NCBI GenBank assembly: GCA_050012355.1
Contig: JBEKHI010000012.1
Location: 1-54,437 of the forward strand
From: JBEKHI01 sp050012355
GTDB taxonomy: Bacteria; Actinomycetota; Actinomycetes; Streptosporangiales; Streptosporangiaceae
Direction of reading: 5' to 3'
DNA: 54,437 nucleotides
Shown here in pieces: positions 34,893 through 42,830 of this stretch (positions within the stretch are counted from its first letter, which is position 1; every line of letters begins with the position of its first letter). The notes beneath the pieces were generated by a model. That model was not told where the DNA came from, searched no databases, and saw nothing but the letters and a program-made list of their open reading frames with translations. Both the position numbers and the translations under genes were made by a program.

Positions 34893-35420
34893 TCAAGCAG
34901 ACTGAACTTGAACCACCGTGGTCGACCGGGTCTGCTGGCGTGCCGAGGCCTGGCGGCGGAACCAGTCGGTCACGAAGTCCAGGAACAGCTGGCCCCTCGC
35001 GGGCGTCTGGCCGCCCGGCGAATGCAGCGCGTACAGCGGCCGGTCAGGCGATTCGCAGCCGTCGATCACGTGCACCAGCGACCCGTCGGCCAGCTCGTCG
35101 GACACCAGCCGGGTCGGCAGCAGGGCGATACCACGTCCGGCCAGCGCTGCCTTACGAAGCGTGACATAGCTGTTCGACGAGTAGACCGGCTCGTTGACCT
35201 TGAGGTGCACGTCGTGGCCGGCGTACTGCAGGTGCCAGATGGGGTCGTTGGTGTTGGCCAGGCAGTCGTGGTCGCTGAGGTCGGCGACCTCGGCCGGCTC
35301 GCCGGCCCGGCGCAGGTACCCGGGGGCCGCGCAGAGCGCAAACTCCAGGTCGGCGATCTTGCGCAGCATCAGGTTGCAGTCGCGCACGTGACGGATTCGG
35401 TGGGCATGGGATGAGCCTCC
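34893..35420 (-). pseudogene. LysR-family regulator, C-terminal fragment
   Basis: About 165 codons matching the end of a LysR effector domain: IRHVRDCNLMLRKIADLEFA, CAAPGYLRRAGEP, DHDCLAN, RKAALAGRGIALLPTRLVSD, GQLFLDFVTDWF. The helix-turn-helix and first half of the effector domain are missing; the match starts abruptly at about 35400, next to the ThDP gene stop. No start site or Shine-Dalgarno makes sense. It lies inside the operon in the same direction, so two once-separate units (ThDP module, VOC/FAH module) probably joined here when the regulator was lost. Confidence 0.75.
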
Positions 35421-35427
35421 GTCGTTA

Positions 35428-37134
35428 TTACCTGGAAAGAATCACGTTGACTACGGAACTGTGGCCACCACGGACGGTGGCTACGGCCTTCTCGAGCGCG
35501 GGTGCGATCTCCCGGGCGGTGGCCGCCGTGATGGCGGCCGCGCCGGCGGCGGCGGCCACCGCCGCCACGTCCGGCTGGTGGGACAGGTCCACGCCGAGCT
35601 GGTAGCCGGTGCGGGCCGCGACGCTGTCCGGGTAGACGCGCCGGTGGTTGTGCCGCATCGACAGGTACTTGCCGTTGTTGAAGACCACGATCAGCACCGG
35701 CAGGCCGTACTGGGCGGATGCCATCAGGCCCGGCAGCACCGGGTTGTACAGCCAGGAGCCGTCACCCACGGTGAACGCGACCAGCTTCTCCTTGAGCGCC
35801 AGTTTCGTGCCGAGCGCGACGCCGAGGCCCTGGCCGAGGCCGCCCTGCACATAGCGGTAGCGTCCGGCCGACTCCGCCATCAGGTGCTTGGCGATCAGCC
35901 TGCTGTGCGTGATCGTCTCGTCGATCACCACCGAGTCCTGGCCGATCGCCTCGCGCAGCGCGGCGGCGGCCGCCACCGGGTCGGCGGGCCCCTCGGTGCT
36001 GGCCAGCGCCTCGCGCTCGGCGGTGACTCTCGACTGCTCCGACTTGGCGTGCGCGGTCGTGAGGCGCTCGCGGCGGGCGGCCACGCTGGCTTCGTCGGCC
36101 CCGAGCTCGCGGACCTTCGCCGTGATGGCGCGCAGGGTGTGGGCCATGTCGCCGGTCACGTAGTGGTCGGCGGTGAGGACCTGGTAGGCGATGTGCGGCC
36201 GGTGGGGCGTCTCGTCGACGACCAGCACCGTGGCGTCGCCTGGCTTGTCGCTCGGCGGGTACCACGGGGCGCGGCAGCCGAGCAGCACGACCAGGTCAGA
36301 GTCCTTCGCGAGCTTGGCCAGTTCCCCGCCGGCGTGCAGCGGGCTGGTGCGCGGGAAGTTCGCGCACAGCGCCGACTGCGGTTCCACCACCGGGATGGCC
36401 AGCAGTTCGGCCAGCTCGACGAGAGCGGCGAAGGCCTCCGGGTCACGTCCGGCGGTCTCGGTGGCCAGCACCGGGTTCTTCGCGTCCGCCAGCAGCCGGG
36501 CCGCCGTCTCGATGTCCTCGGCCGCCGCCACGGTCTTGCCCGGCTTGGGGGCCGGGCCGGTCGCCTTCGGCTCCCACTGGGCGAGCAGCACCTCGACCGG
36601 GGTGTTCACGTACACCGGGCCGGATGGCGGCTGGGCGGCGATCTCCCCGGCCCGCTTGACCATCGAGTACAGCACGTTGACATCGGCCGCCTCGTTCGAC
36701 CACTTGGTGAACGGCGCGGCCACGCTCTGCGGACCGCCGACGATCGACAGGTTCCGGTACCACTGCGAGCCTGGGTCAGGTCCGGCGGCGTCGCCGTAGC
36801 CGGTGGACTCACCCGAGCAGACGACGATCGGGGCGCCGGTGAGCAGCGCGCCGTGGATCGCGTTGGCGCCCTGCAGCAGCCCGGCGGCCGCGTGCAGCAG
36901 CACGACCTGCGGCCGGCCGGTGACGGCGGCGTAACCGGTCGCCATGCCGACCGCGGTGGTCTCGTGGGTGGCGTCGACGAAGGGCGGCGCTGATTCGTCC
37001 CCTGCCTCCGCCCGCCGGGCGTAGGCCTCCCAGACTGGCGCCAGCTCTGACCCGGAGGACGAGAAGATGTAGTCCGCCCCCAGGTCGGACGCCGCCCGGA
37101 TGAGGGCCTCGCCGCCGTCCAGCGGCTTGCTCAC
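35428..37134 (-). CDS. Thiamine diphosphate-dependent decarboxylase/synthase-like enzyme
   Basis: 568-residue enzyme of the acetolactate synthase/benzoylformate decarboxylase superfamily. The cofactor-activating Glu is E58 in DATHETTAVGMATGYA. The ThDP-Mg motif is VGDGSWLYNP (about 455), followed by FNNGKYLSMR. The middle NAD/FAD-like domain is present (LLGCRAPWYPPSDKPGD). Neighbours (2-hydroxyacid oxidase, aldehyde dehydrogenase) fit decarboxylation of a 2-oxoacid to an aldehyde, as in the mandelate route. GTG at 37134 overlaps the stop of the amidohydrolase C-terminal remnant (GTGA); a longer N-terminal extension has no family match. Confidence 0.88.
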   Translation of the reverse strand: MSKPLDGGEALIRAASDLGADYIFSSSGSELAPVWEAYARRAEAGDESAPPFVDATHETTAVGMATGYAAVTGRPQVVLLHAAAGLLQGANAIHGALLTGAPIVVCSGESTGYGDAAGPDPGSQWYRNLSIVGGPQSVAAPFTKWSNEAADVNVLYSMVKRAGEIAAQPPSGPVYVNTPVEVLLAQWEPKATGPAPKPGKTVAAAEDIETAARLLADAKNPVLATETAGRDPEAFAALVELAELLAIPVVEPQSALCANFPRTSPLHAGGELAKLAKDSDLVVLLGCRAPWYPPSDKPGDATVLVVDETPHRPHIAYQVLTADHYVTGDMAHTLRAITAKVRELGADEASVAARRERLTTAHAKSEQSRVTAEREALASTEGPADPVAAAAALREAIGQDSVVIDETITHSRLIAKHLMAESAGRYRYVQGGLGQGLGVALGTKLALKEKLVAFTVGDGSWLYNPVLPGLMASAQYGLPVLIVVFNNGKYLSMRHNHRRVYPDSVAARTGYQLGVDLSHQPDVAAVAAAAGAAAITAATAREIAPALEKAVATVRGGHSSVVNVILSR

Positions 37135-37313
37135 GCCTGCACCGAGGCTGGGGCTCCGCTTTCCTGAACCACGGGCCATGCCAGGCACTCGCTGATCCCG
37201 CGGCCCATGATCCACTCCAGCTCCTCCTCGGTGAACCCGAAGTGCTTGGTGAACTGCTCGATGGTGTCACGATAGGTGAGCCCGTGACTCAGGAGGCGGG
37301 TGATGTCAGTACC
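37131..37313 (-). other. In-frame continuation of the amidohydrolase beyond a TGA
   Basis: The 60 codons after the amidohydrolase TGA stay open and conserved-looking: GTDITRLLSHGLTYRDTIEQ, then FTKHFGFTEEELEWIMGRGI. This is the normal C-terminus of the family and includes the catalytic Asp of GTD. It ends in TGA overlapping the ThDP start codon, exactly as an intact operon gene would. The TGA therefore replaces a codon, most likely TGG (Trp in CFWGTD). Confidence 0.75.
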
Positions 37314-38021
37314 TCAGAAGCAGCGCTGGGGACCCATCTTGTCCACCATCTCGCGGACGTACTTCGCGATGTTCAGGTTCGGGAACGGCTGGGTGGAGTA
37401 GCCGGGGATCGCCGAGACCTTGACGTAGATGTTCGGGTGGGTGTGCAGGTCGGCGGTCTCGGAGACCCAGTACCCGATCGCGTCGTCCACGCAGCGGGCC
37501 ATGATGCCCATGTGGTCGATGATGATCTTGAGGTTCGGGTGGCGGTCCGCGATCTGGCCGAGCTCGGCCTTCCAGATCGGTGCGTGCACCATGGTTGGCA
37601 GCCCGAGTTCCTCGGCCAGCGGCCAGTACCAGTCGCAGGTGCCGTCGATCATCCAGTTCCGGTCGATCGGCCGGTGGAAGGTGAGCCGGGTGCCCTTGAT
37701 GTATGGGTTCTCCGCGAACTGGCGCATCAGCGCGGCGCCCTCTTCCGGCTTGTTCTGCGGGACCCTGGCCATGACGCCGAACCTGTCCGGGTGCGCCTCG
37801 CACGCCTCGAGGGCGTAATCGATGCGGTCGCCTTCCCAGGACGGCGGGACGATCAGCGCGCGGTCCACGCCCGCCTCGTCCATCAGCATCAGGCACTCTT
37901 GGTAGCTGAATGGCTCCTCACGGTGACCATTGAGCCGGATGCGCTCACGCGCGCCGGGAACCCACGGCCGGTCCGGGGTTTCTTCCTTCCAGATGTGAAC
38001 CTGCGTATCAACAATGAACAC
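37314..38021 (-). CDS. Amidohydrolase-2 family hydrolase/decarboxylase, cut by TGA
   Basis: 235 residues of a metal-dependent TIM-barrel hydrolase (lactonase/decarboxylase type, as in LigI or resorcylate decarboxylase). It opens FIVDTQVHIWKEE (with QVH where HxH is usual) and has IKGTRLTFHRP, LPTMVHAP and LKIIIDHMGI. It stops at MGPQRCF-TGA, just before the expected WGTD with the catalytic Asp. Unless the TGA is read through, the enzyme is incomplete. It lies seven bases after the LhgO-like gene. A small nonsense change, read-through or a sequencing error are the alternatives. Confidence 0.8.
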   Translation of the reverse strand: MFIVDTQVHIWKEETPDRPWVPGARERIRLNGHREEPFSYQECLMLMDEAGVDRALIVPPSWEGDRIDYALEACEAHPDRFGVMARVPQNKPEEGAALMRQFAENPYIKGTRLTFHRPIDRNWMIDGTCDWYWPLAEELGLPTMVHAPIWKAELGQIADRHPNLKIIIDHMGIMARCVDDAIGYWVSETADLHTHPNIYVKVSAIPGYSTQPFPNLNIAKYVREMVDKMGPQRCF

Positions 38022-38028
38022 GGAGTGG

Positions 38029-39222
38029 TCACCTTCCTAGTGAGAGTTCGTCGACGATGCGCTCGGCGATCGCCAGTGAGGCCGTCGCCGCGGGCGACGG
38101 GGCGTTTCGCACCGCGGTCACCGGGCCGAGCTTGTGGATCCTGAAGTCGTCGACCAGTGATCCGTCGGGGTCCACCGCTTGCGCGCGGACCCCGGCCGGG
38201 GCCGAGATGACGTCGCCTGACTCCAGCCACGGCAGGTAGGTGCGGGCTTCGGCCAGGTACGCCTTCCTGGACAGCGAGCCGTGCATCTCGCGGACACCGG
38301 CCCGCCAGTTCTGCTTAGCCAGGCGCCGGAAGCTCTTCGACCGCAGCAGGCGGCCGAGTTCAGCGCCGGAGACGTTCCGCCACCGGTAACCCTCCCGGGC
38401 GAACGCGAGCACCGCGTTCGGGCCGAGGTCGGACTCGCCGTTGATCCTCGGGGTCAGGTGCACGCCGAGGAACGGGTAGGCGGGGTCGGGTACCGGGTAG
38501 ATCAGGTGCTTCACCCGGTTCCGCGCGTGCGGTTTGAGCCGCAGGTACTCGCCGCGGAACGGAAGTATCTCCGGGGACTGCTCGTCGCCCGCCCGCACCG
38601 CTACCAGGTCGGACTGCAGGCCAGCGCAGATCACCAGCCGGGACAGCTGATGCGCGCCGGACGGGGTGTCCACCTCGACCCGCTCCTCGCCGCGGCGGAT
38701 GATGCCAGCCACCGGCGTGCTGGTGAGCACCAGGCCACCGGCCGCCTTGATGTCAGCGGCGTAAGCGTTGGCGATGCCGATGTAGTCGGTGATCGCGGTG
38801 GTGGGGGACAGCAGCGCCGCCTTGCCCGCCACGTCCGGCTCAAGCTCGCGGATCTCGCCACCCTCGAGCCAGCGCAGGCCCGGCACGCCATTCTCGGTCG
38901 CGCGCTTTTCGATCTCCCTGAGCCGGCCGACCTCAAGGTCGTCCCGCGCGACCACCAGCTTGCCCCGTTCGTCGTAGGGCAGCCGGTGTTCCTCGCAGAA
39001 CTTCCTGATCAGGCCGACGCCGCGACGGGTCAGGATCGCCTTGGCGGAGCCGGGCAGGTAGTAGACCCCGGCGTGCACCACCCCGGAGTTGTGTCCCGAC
39101 TGGTGGGCGGCGAGGTTCTTCTCCTTCTCGAAGATCACGACGGGCACCCCCGCCTGAGCAAGCTGGCGGCCGACGGCGAGCCCGACCAGGCCGCCGCCGA
39201 CGATGCCGACCGGGTTCGTCAC
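38029..39222 (-). CDS. lhgO: FAD-dependent L-2-hydroxyacid (L-2-hydroxyglutarate-type) oxidase
   Basis: 397-residue DAO-fold flavoprotein. The dinucleotide motif is VGIVGGGLVGLA (5-16), followed by SGHNSGVVHAGVYYLPGSAK, the signature of the LhgO/L2HGDH family, and later FRGEYLRLKP and FLGVHLTPRINGE. It oxidises an L-2-hydroxyacid to the 2-oxoacid. In this operon the 2-oxoacid could feed the ThDP decarboxylase, so the natural substrate may be an aryl or branched 2-hydroxyacid rather than 2-hydroxyglutarate. GTG start overlaps the upstream aldehyde dehydrogenase stop. Confidence 0.9.
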   Translation of the reverse strand: MTNPVGIVGGGLVGLAVGRQLAQAGVPVVIFEKEKNLAAHQSGHNSGVVHAGVYYLPGSAKAILTRRGVGLIRKFCEEHRLPYDERGKLVVARDDLEVGRLREIEKRATENGVPGLRWLEGGEIRELEPDVAGKAALLSPTTAITDYIGIANAYAADIKAAGGLVLTSTPVAGIIRRGEERVEVDTPSGAHQLSRLVICAGLQSDLVAVRAGDEQSPEILPFRGEYLRLKPHARNRVKHLIYPVPDPAYPFLGVHLTPRINGESDLGPNAVLAFAREGYRWRNVSGAELGRLLRSKSFRRLAKQNWRAGVREMHGSLSRKAYLAEARTYLPWLESGDVISAPAGVRAQAVDPDGSLVDDFRIHKLGPVTAVRNAPSPAATASLAIAERIVDELSLGR

Positions 39223-40649
39223 GGTGCCTCCCCAACCAACCTGCCCCGACCGACCTCCCAGTCGAACCTCACCGCCGAGGTCTTGATCCTGGTGTAGAAC
39301 CGCAGCCCGGGTGCGCCCTGCTCCTTGAACGGCGACCCGGACTCGCGGAACCCGCCGAACGGGTGGTGCACGTCCCAGCCCGCCGTCGGCAGGTTGACCG
39401 CGACCTGGCCGGCCTCAGCCAGTTCCACGAACCGGCTGGCATAGGTCAGGCTGGTGGTGAAGACCGCGGCGGCCAGTCCGTAGATGGTGTCGTTGGCGAG
39501 CCTGATCGCGTGCTCGAAGTTCTCAGCGGTGGTGGTCGCCAGCACCGGGCCGAACACCTCGTCACGCCATAGCGCCTGCTTCGGGCTCACGCTGATCAGG
39601 GTCGGTTCCACGTAGCAGCCGTGGGTGTACTTCGCGTCAGCGGGCTTGCCGCCACCGGCGATCACCTCGGCGCCCTCGGTCTTCGCGCGGTCGATGTGCT
39701 CTAGCACGCCGTCCCGGTGGCCGGCGTAGCTCAGCGGGCCCATCGTGGTGGCGGGGTCGAGCCCGGAGCCGAGCACGATCCCGGCGACCTTGGCCCGCAG
39801 CTTGTCAAGCAGCGCCGGAGCGACGGATTCCTCGACGATCAGCCTGCTGGTGGCGGTGCAGCGCTGGCCCGCCTGAGCGAACGCGGCGTTGGCCACCGTC
39901 GCGGCGGCGAGGTCGAGGTCGGCGTCCGCGAGCACGACGGAGACGTTCTTGCCGCCGAGTTCGCCCTGCAACCGGACGTTCCGGTCGGCCAGCGTGCGCC
40001 GTAGGTAGTTACCCACCTCGTTCGACCCGGTGAAGGTCACCGCGTCCGGGTAAGCCAGCAGCGTGTCCGAGATCTCGCTGTTACGGCCGGTGATCACCTG
40101 CAGCACGCCGTCCGGCAGCCCGGCCTCGGTGAGCAGCCGGGACACCCAGTTCGCGATCAGCGGTGTCTGACTCGCCGCCTTGAGCAGGACCGAGTTCCCG
40201 GCGATCAGGGCCGGGCCGAGCTTGCGGGCCGGGGTGATCAGCGGGTCGTTCCACGGCGTTATGGCCAGCACCACCCCGACCGGCTCGATCCTTACGCTCG
40301 TCTGCGTGCCCGGCCGGGCGTCGGCGAGGATCTCGCCCCACGGCTGGCGCGCGAACGACGCGTAGTAGTCGAGGAAGTCGGCCGTCTTGCCCACCTCCAC
40401 CCGGGCTTCGGCCAGGGTCTTGCCGTTCTCCCTGACCAGCGTGACCGCGCCGTCCTCGGCGCTGGTCCGGATCAGCTCGGCCGCCTTGGTGAGCACGGCC
40501 GCGCGTTCCAGCGGGTTGGTCCGGCGCCAGGTCTCGAAGGCCGCTCTAGCGCGCCGGTAGGCCGCGTCGACATCGGCCACGGTCATGGCGGGGACCTCCC
40601 CGACAACCTCGCGCTGGTCGGCCGGATCCCTGACTTCCAGTGTTGTCAC
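39219..40649 (-). CDS. Aldehyde dehydrogenase, benzaldehyde/vanillin-type
   Basis: 476-residue NAD(P)-dependent dehydrogenase. Catalytic Cys is C264 in AGQRCTATSRL and the base Glu lies in QGELGGKNVSVV. VVLAITPWNDPLITPARKLG replaces the usual PWNFP with PWNDP. Distinct from the other dehydrogenase of this operon, it would oxidise the aldehyde made by the ThDP enzyme. It is the first gene of the operon, with about 80 bases of AT-poor promoter region before it. No regulator binding site was identified. Confidence 0.9.
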   Translation of the reverse strand: MTTLEVRDPADQREVVGEVPAMTVADVDAAYRRARAAFETWRRTNPLERAAVLTKAAELIRTSAEDGAVTLVRENGKTLAEARVEVGKTADFLDYYASFARQPWGEILADARPGTQTSVRIEPVGVVLAITPWNDPLITPARKLGPALIAGNSVLLKAASQTPLIANWVSRLLTEAGLPDGVLQVITGRNSEISDTLLAYPDAVTFTGSNEVGNYLRRTLADRNVRLQGELGGKNVSVVLADADLDLAAATVANAAFAQAGQRCTATSRLIVEESVAPALLDKLRAKVAGIVLGSGLDPATTMGPLSYAGHRDGVLEHIDRAKTEGAEVIAGGGKPADAKYTHGCYVEPTLISVSPKQALWRDEVFGPVLATTTAENFEHAIRLANDTIYGLAAAVFTTSLTYASRFVELAEAGQVAVNLPTAGWDVHHPFGGFRESGSPFKEQGAPGLRFYTRIKTSAVRFDWEVGRGRLVGEAP

Positions 40650-40816
40650 GATTCGCTCCAGGTATGGGTATCGGCGCTGGTCATCCTAAGAACCGCACCG
40701 GCCGAAATCAGCCGCTGGAGGCGCAACCTTAGATGTACGTCGCGAATATTACGGAGACCAGCTGGTGCGGGCATACTTTTGAAATCTTGTAAAGCCCTGG
40801 TGCGGAGAGGTTATCG

Positions 40817-40917
40817 ATGGAGTTCGTGGTCATCGCTCGGTATACGGCGCGCGAGGGACAGGAAGGCCGAATCTCGCCGCGCGGACCCGCTTCGACCTGG
40901 TGCCGCTCGGCGGTTGA
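40817..40917 (+). pseudogene. Gutted ABM-type (quinol monooxygenase-like) gene
   Basis: GGAGAGG lies seven bases before ATG. The first 18 codons read MEFVVIARYTAREGQEGR, the N-terminal strand of small antibiotic-biosynthesis-monooxygenase-like proteins. In another frame RTRFDLVPLGG follows and stops, which looks like the family C-terminus. About 60 codons of the middle are missing. The frame-0 reading continues to 40942 as nonsense. The rest of the 40650-41286 gap holds the inverted repeat at 41103-41182 and no intact gene. Confidence 0.45.
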
Positions 40918-41102
40918 GCCCGTGGTGGTAGACGATTCATGAAGTTTCCCCTCGTTGAGTACCTCTCGCTCGGAGCATAGATCCGGCGAGCTGACGTCAA
41001 CCGAAGCCTTTCCTTGCGGGTTTGGCGCGTTGCGCCCACGCCCGGGACCTGCTGGGTGGCGCGGCGGCGGGCCCGCGACCCACCGGGTGGCGCGACTATG
41101 CA

Positions 41103-41182
41103 CTTCTCCCGGGTTCGTGTACATCGGCCACCTGAAATGTCGTTATATGTCGGGCGGCTAGGGCGCATTAACCCGGGAGAAG
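41103..41182. repeat. Perfect 13-bp inverted repeat spanning 80 bp
   Basis: CTTCTCCCGGGTT (41103-41115) and AACCCGGGAGAAG (41170-41182) flank 54 bases that include GTTATATG. They could be the ends of a tiny mobile element, a pair of regulator half-sites or a long stem. No transposase is present. Confidence 0.55.
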
Positions 41183-41286
41183 ATGCGCGGCACCCCAGGG
41201 CGCGGAAGCGGCCAGCCGCGCAACCTTAGCTTTCCGCGGGCCGGGGCTGTAGTTCATTAGCATCGAGCCAGTTCCCAGACTGGTAG

Positions 41287-41908
41287 GTGAATATGAGCAT
41301 CGCCACGGCCAATGGCGGCCAGGTCTACTACGAGATTCACGGGACCGGGCCCGCCGTCGTGTTCTCGCACGGCTCCGGGGGTCATCACGCGATCTGGTGG
41401 CAGCAGGTACCGCACCTGAGTGACCGGTACTCGGTGGTCACCCTCGGAGCGGGTGGCGGGCGTCATCCTCACCAATTCGGCCGGCGGCATAAAGGACGAC
41501 GAGATCACGCCGATGGTGCTGGCCGACCGTAAGGCGGCCGAGCGGCTCCCGGTCATCGACCGGCTGATGACCAAGCGGGTCCAGGAGCAGGAGCCGGAGA
41601 AGGTCTTCCTGTTCCGGCAGATGGGAACCTTGAACACCGCGCGGCAGCAGGATCTGCGCAACCAGTGGAACGGAACGACGACGATCGAGCAGATCAGGGC
41701 CGCGATCGCGGCCGGGGTCGCCGTCTGCTTCCTGGGTGGCGACGACGACGCCGTACTCAGCTCCGCGACTTACAAGCGCATCGCGGAGGTACTTCCAGAA
41801 GCTCGCCTCGAACTGGTACCCGGCGGGCCGCACTCGCTGTACTGGGAAGCCCCCGAGGTGTTCAACGCGGCGCTCGACCGGCTGCTGGCCGCGATTCCGG
41901 CCTGGTGA
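41287..41908 (+). pseudogene. Alpha/beta hydrolase with internal deletion and frameshift
   Basis: The first 50 codons (IATANGGQVYYEIHGTGPAV, FSHGSGGHHAIWWQQV, RYSVVTL) match the intact paralogue near 31 kb. At about 41445 the text jumps, in another frame, to ERVAGVILTNSAGGIKDDE and then runs on to the C-terminus (FLFRQMGTLNTARQQ, GGDDDAVLSS, VPGGPHSLYWE). Some 60-75 codons are missing, including the nucleophile elbow equivalent to GQSIG. It follows the gutted ABM gene and precedes the MetE-like gene. Confidence 0.8.
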
Positions 41909-41912
41909 CGAG

Positions 41913-42830
41913 ATGGCGTATTCGTACAAGTTCCACGCCGACCACGTAGGCACGCTGCTCCGTCCGCCCGGGCTGGAAGACGATGAGGCCATCGCGGCTG
42001 CCATCCGGATGCAGCGGGAGGCGGGCCTTGACCTCTTTACTGACGGAGGCTTTCGTCGTCGCGACTTCTGGTCGGTCTATGCCGACGCGTTCTCGGGTTT
42101 CACCCCGCGGGCGGGGGAGTACGTGGTCTCCGCCCGCGTCGAGCAGCAGCGTCGCATGACGGAAGGCGAAGCCGAGTTCCTGCGCTCGGTGACGGCCCGC
42201 GGCCACCTCAAGGTCACGCTCCCCGCGCCCGGCTACGTCGCGGAGCGCTGCTGGCGCCCCGGCGGCTACGAGTCACCGGCTGAGCTCGGTCTCGAACTGG
42301 CGGGATCCGTCCGGGCCGAAATCGAGGCACTCTTCGCGGGCGGCGTGATTTACGTCCAGCTCGACAACCCCGGCTACACCGGGTTCCTGAATTCCGGCAC
42401 TCCTGATGAGGCCTTCGAGCGGATGCTCGCCGCCGACACCGTGGCTGTGGCCGGCGTCGCTCGCCCCGATGGCGCGTCGATCGGCTTGCACGTATGCCGC
42501 GGATCATCCTCGAGCGACTGGCTTGGCCGCGACGGCGAGTCGCTCATCGCGGCGCGCCTGCTCGGCTCACTCCCGGTGGACAGGTTCCTCCTGGAGTACG
42601 ACGACTGGCGTACCGGAAGCCTCGCTCCGCTCCGCTCCGCTACCTCCCGGACGGCAAGGTGGTGGTGCTGGGCATGGTCGGCGCGCACACTCCCGAACTC
42701 GAGGACATCGATGAAATCGTGGCCCGGGTGGACGAGGCCGCCAGCATCATCGACATCGACAACATATCCGTGAGCCCGGACTGCGGCTTCGTCTCCGATC
42801 CGCACGCTGGTCGGCTGGGGCCCGGAGGGC
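41913..42830 (+). pseudogene. MetE-like zinc methyltransferase, frameshifted at a pentanucleotide repeat
   Basis: Short form of the cobalamin-independent methionine synthase fold (methyl- or alkyl-transfer to a thiol). The N-terminus YKFHADHVGTLLRPPGLEDD and FTDGGFRRRDFW are typical. Zinc ligands H193 and C195 (GLHVCRG) are present, and the third Cys lies in SVSPDCGF near 42783. After EYDDWRTGSLAPLR the frame breaks at (GCTCC)3. With two units instead of three it continues as YLPDGKVVVLGMVGAHTPEL and on to HAGRL. The C-terminal tail is also short: it collides with the convergent M24 gene. A homologue with altered ligands lies near 51 kb. Confidence 0.78.
42624..42638 (+). repeat. Pentanucleotide microsatellite (GCTCC)3
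   Basis: Three tandem GCTCC units inside the MetE-like coding region. Removing one unit restores the family reading frame exactly (LAPLRYLPDG), so the third unit is the likely cause of the frameshift. Confidence 0.8.

Noticed and set aside
37314..37316. UGA decoded as selenocysteine in the amidohydrolase
   Set aside because: The expected residue is Trp, no selenocysteine-dependent homologue is known to me for this family, and no obvious hairpin follows the codon. A nonsense change, sequencing error or read-through is more economical.
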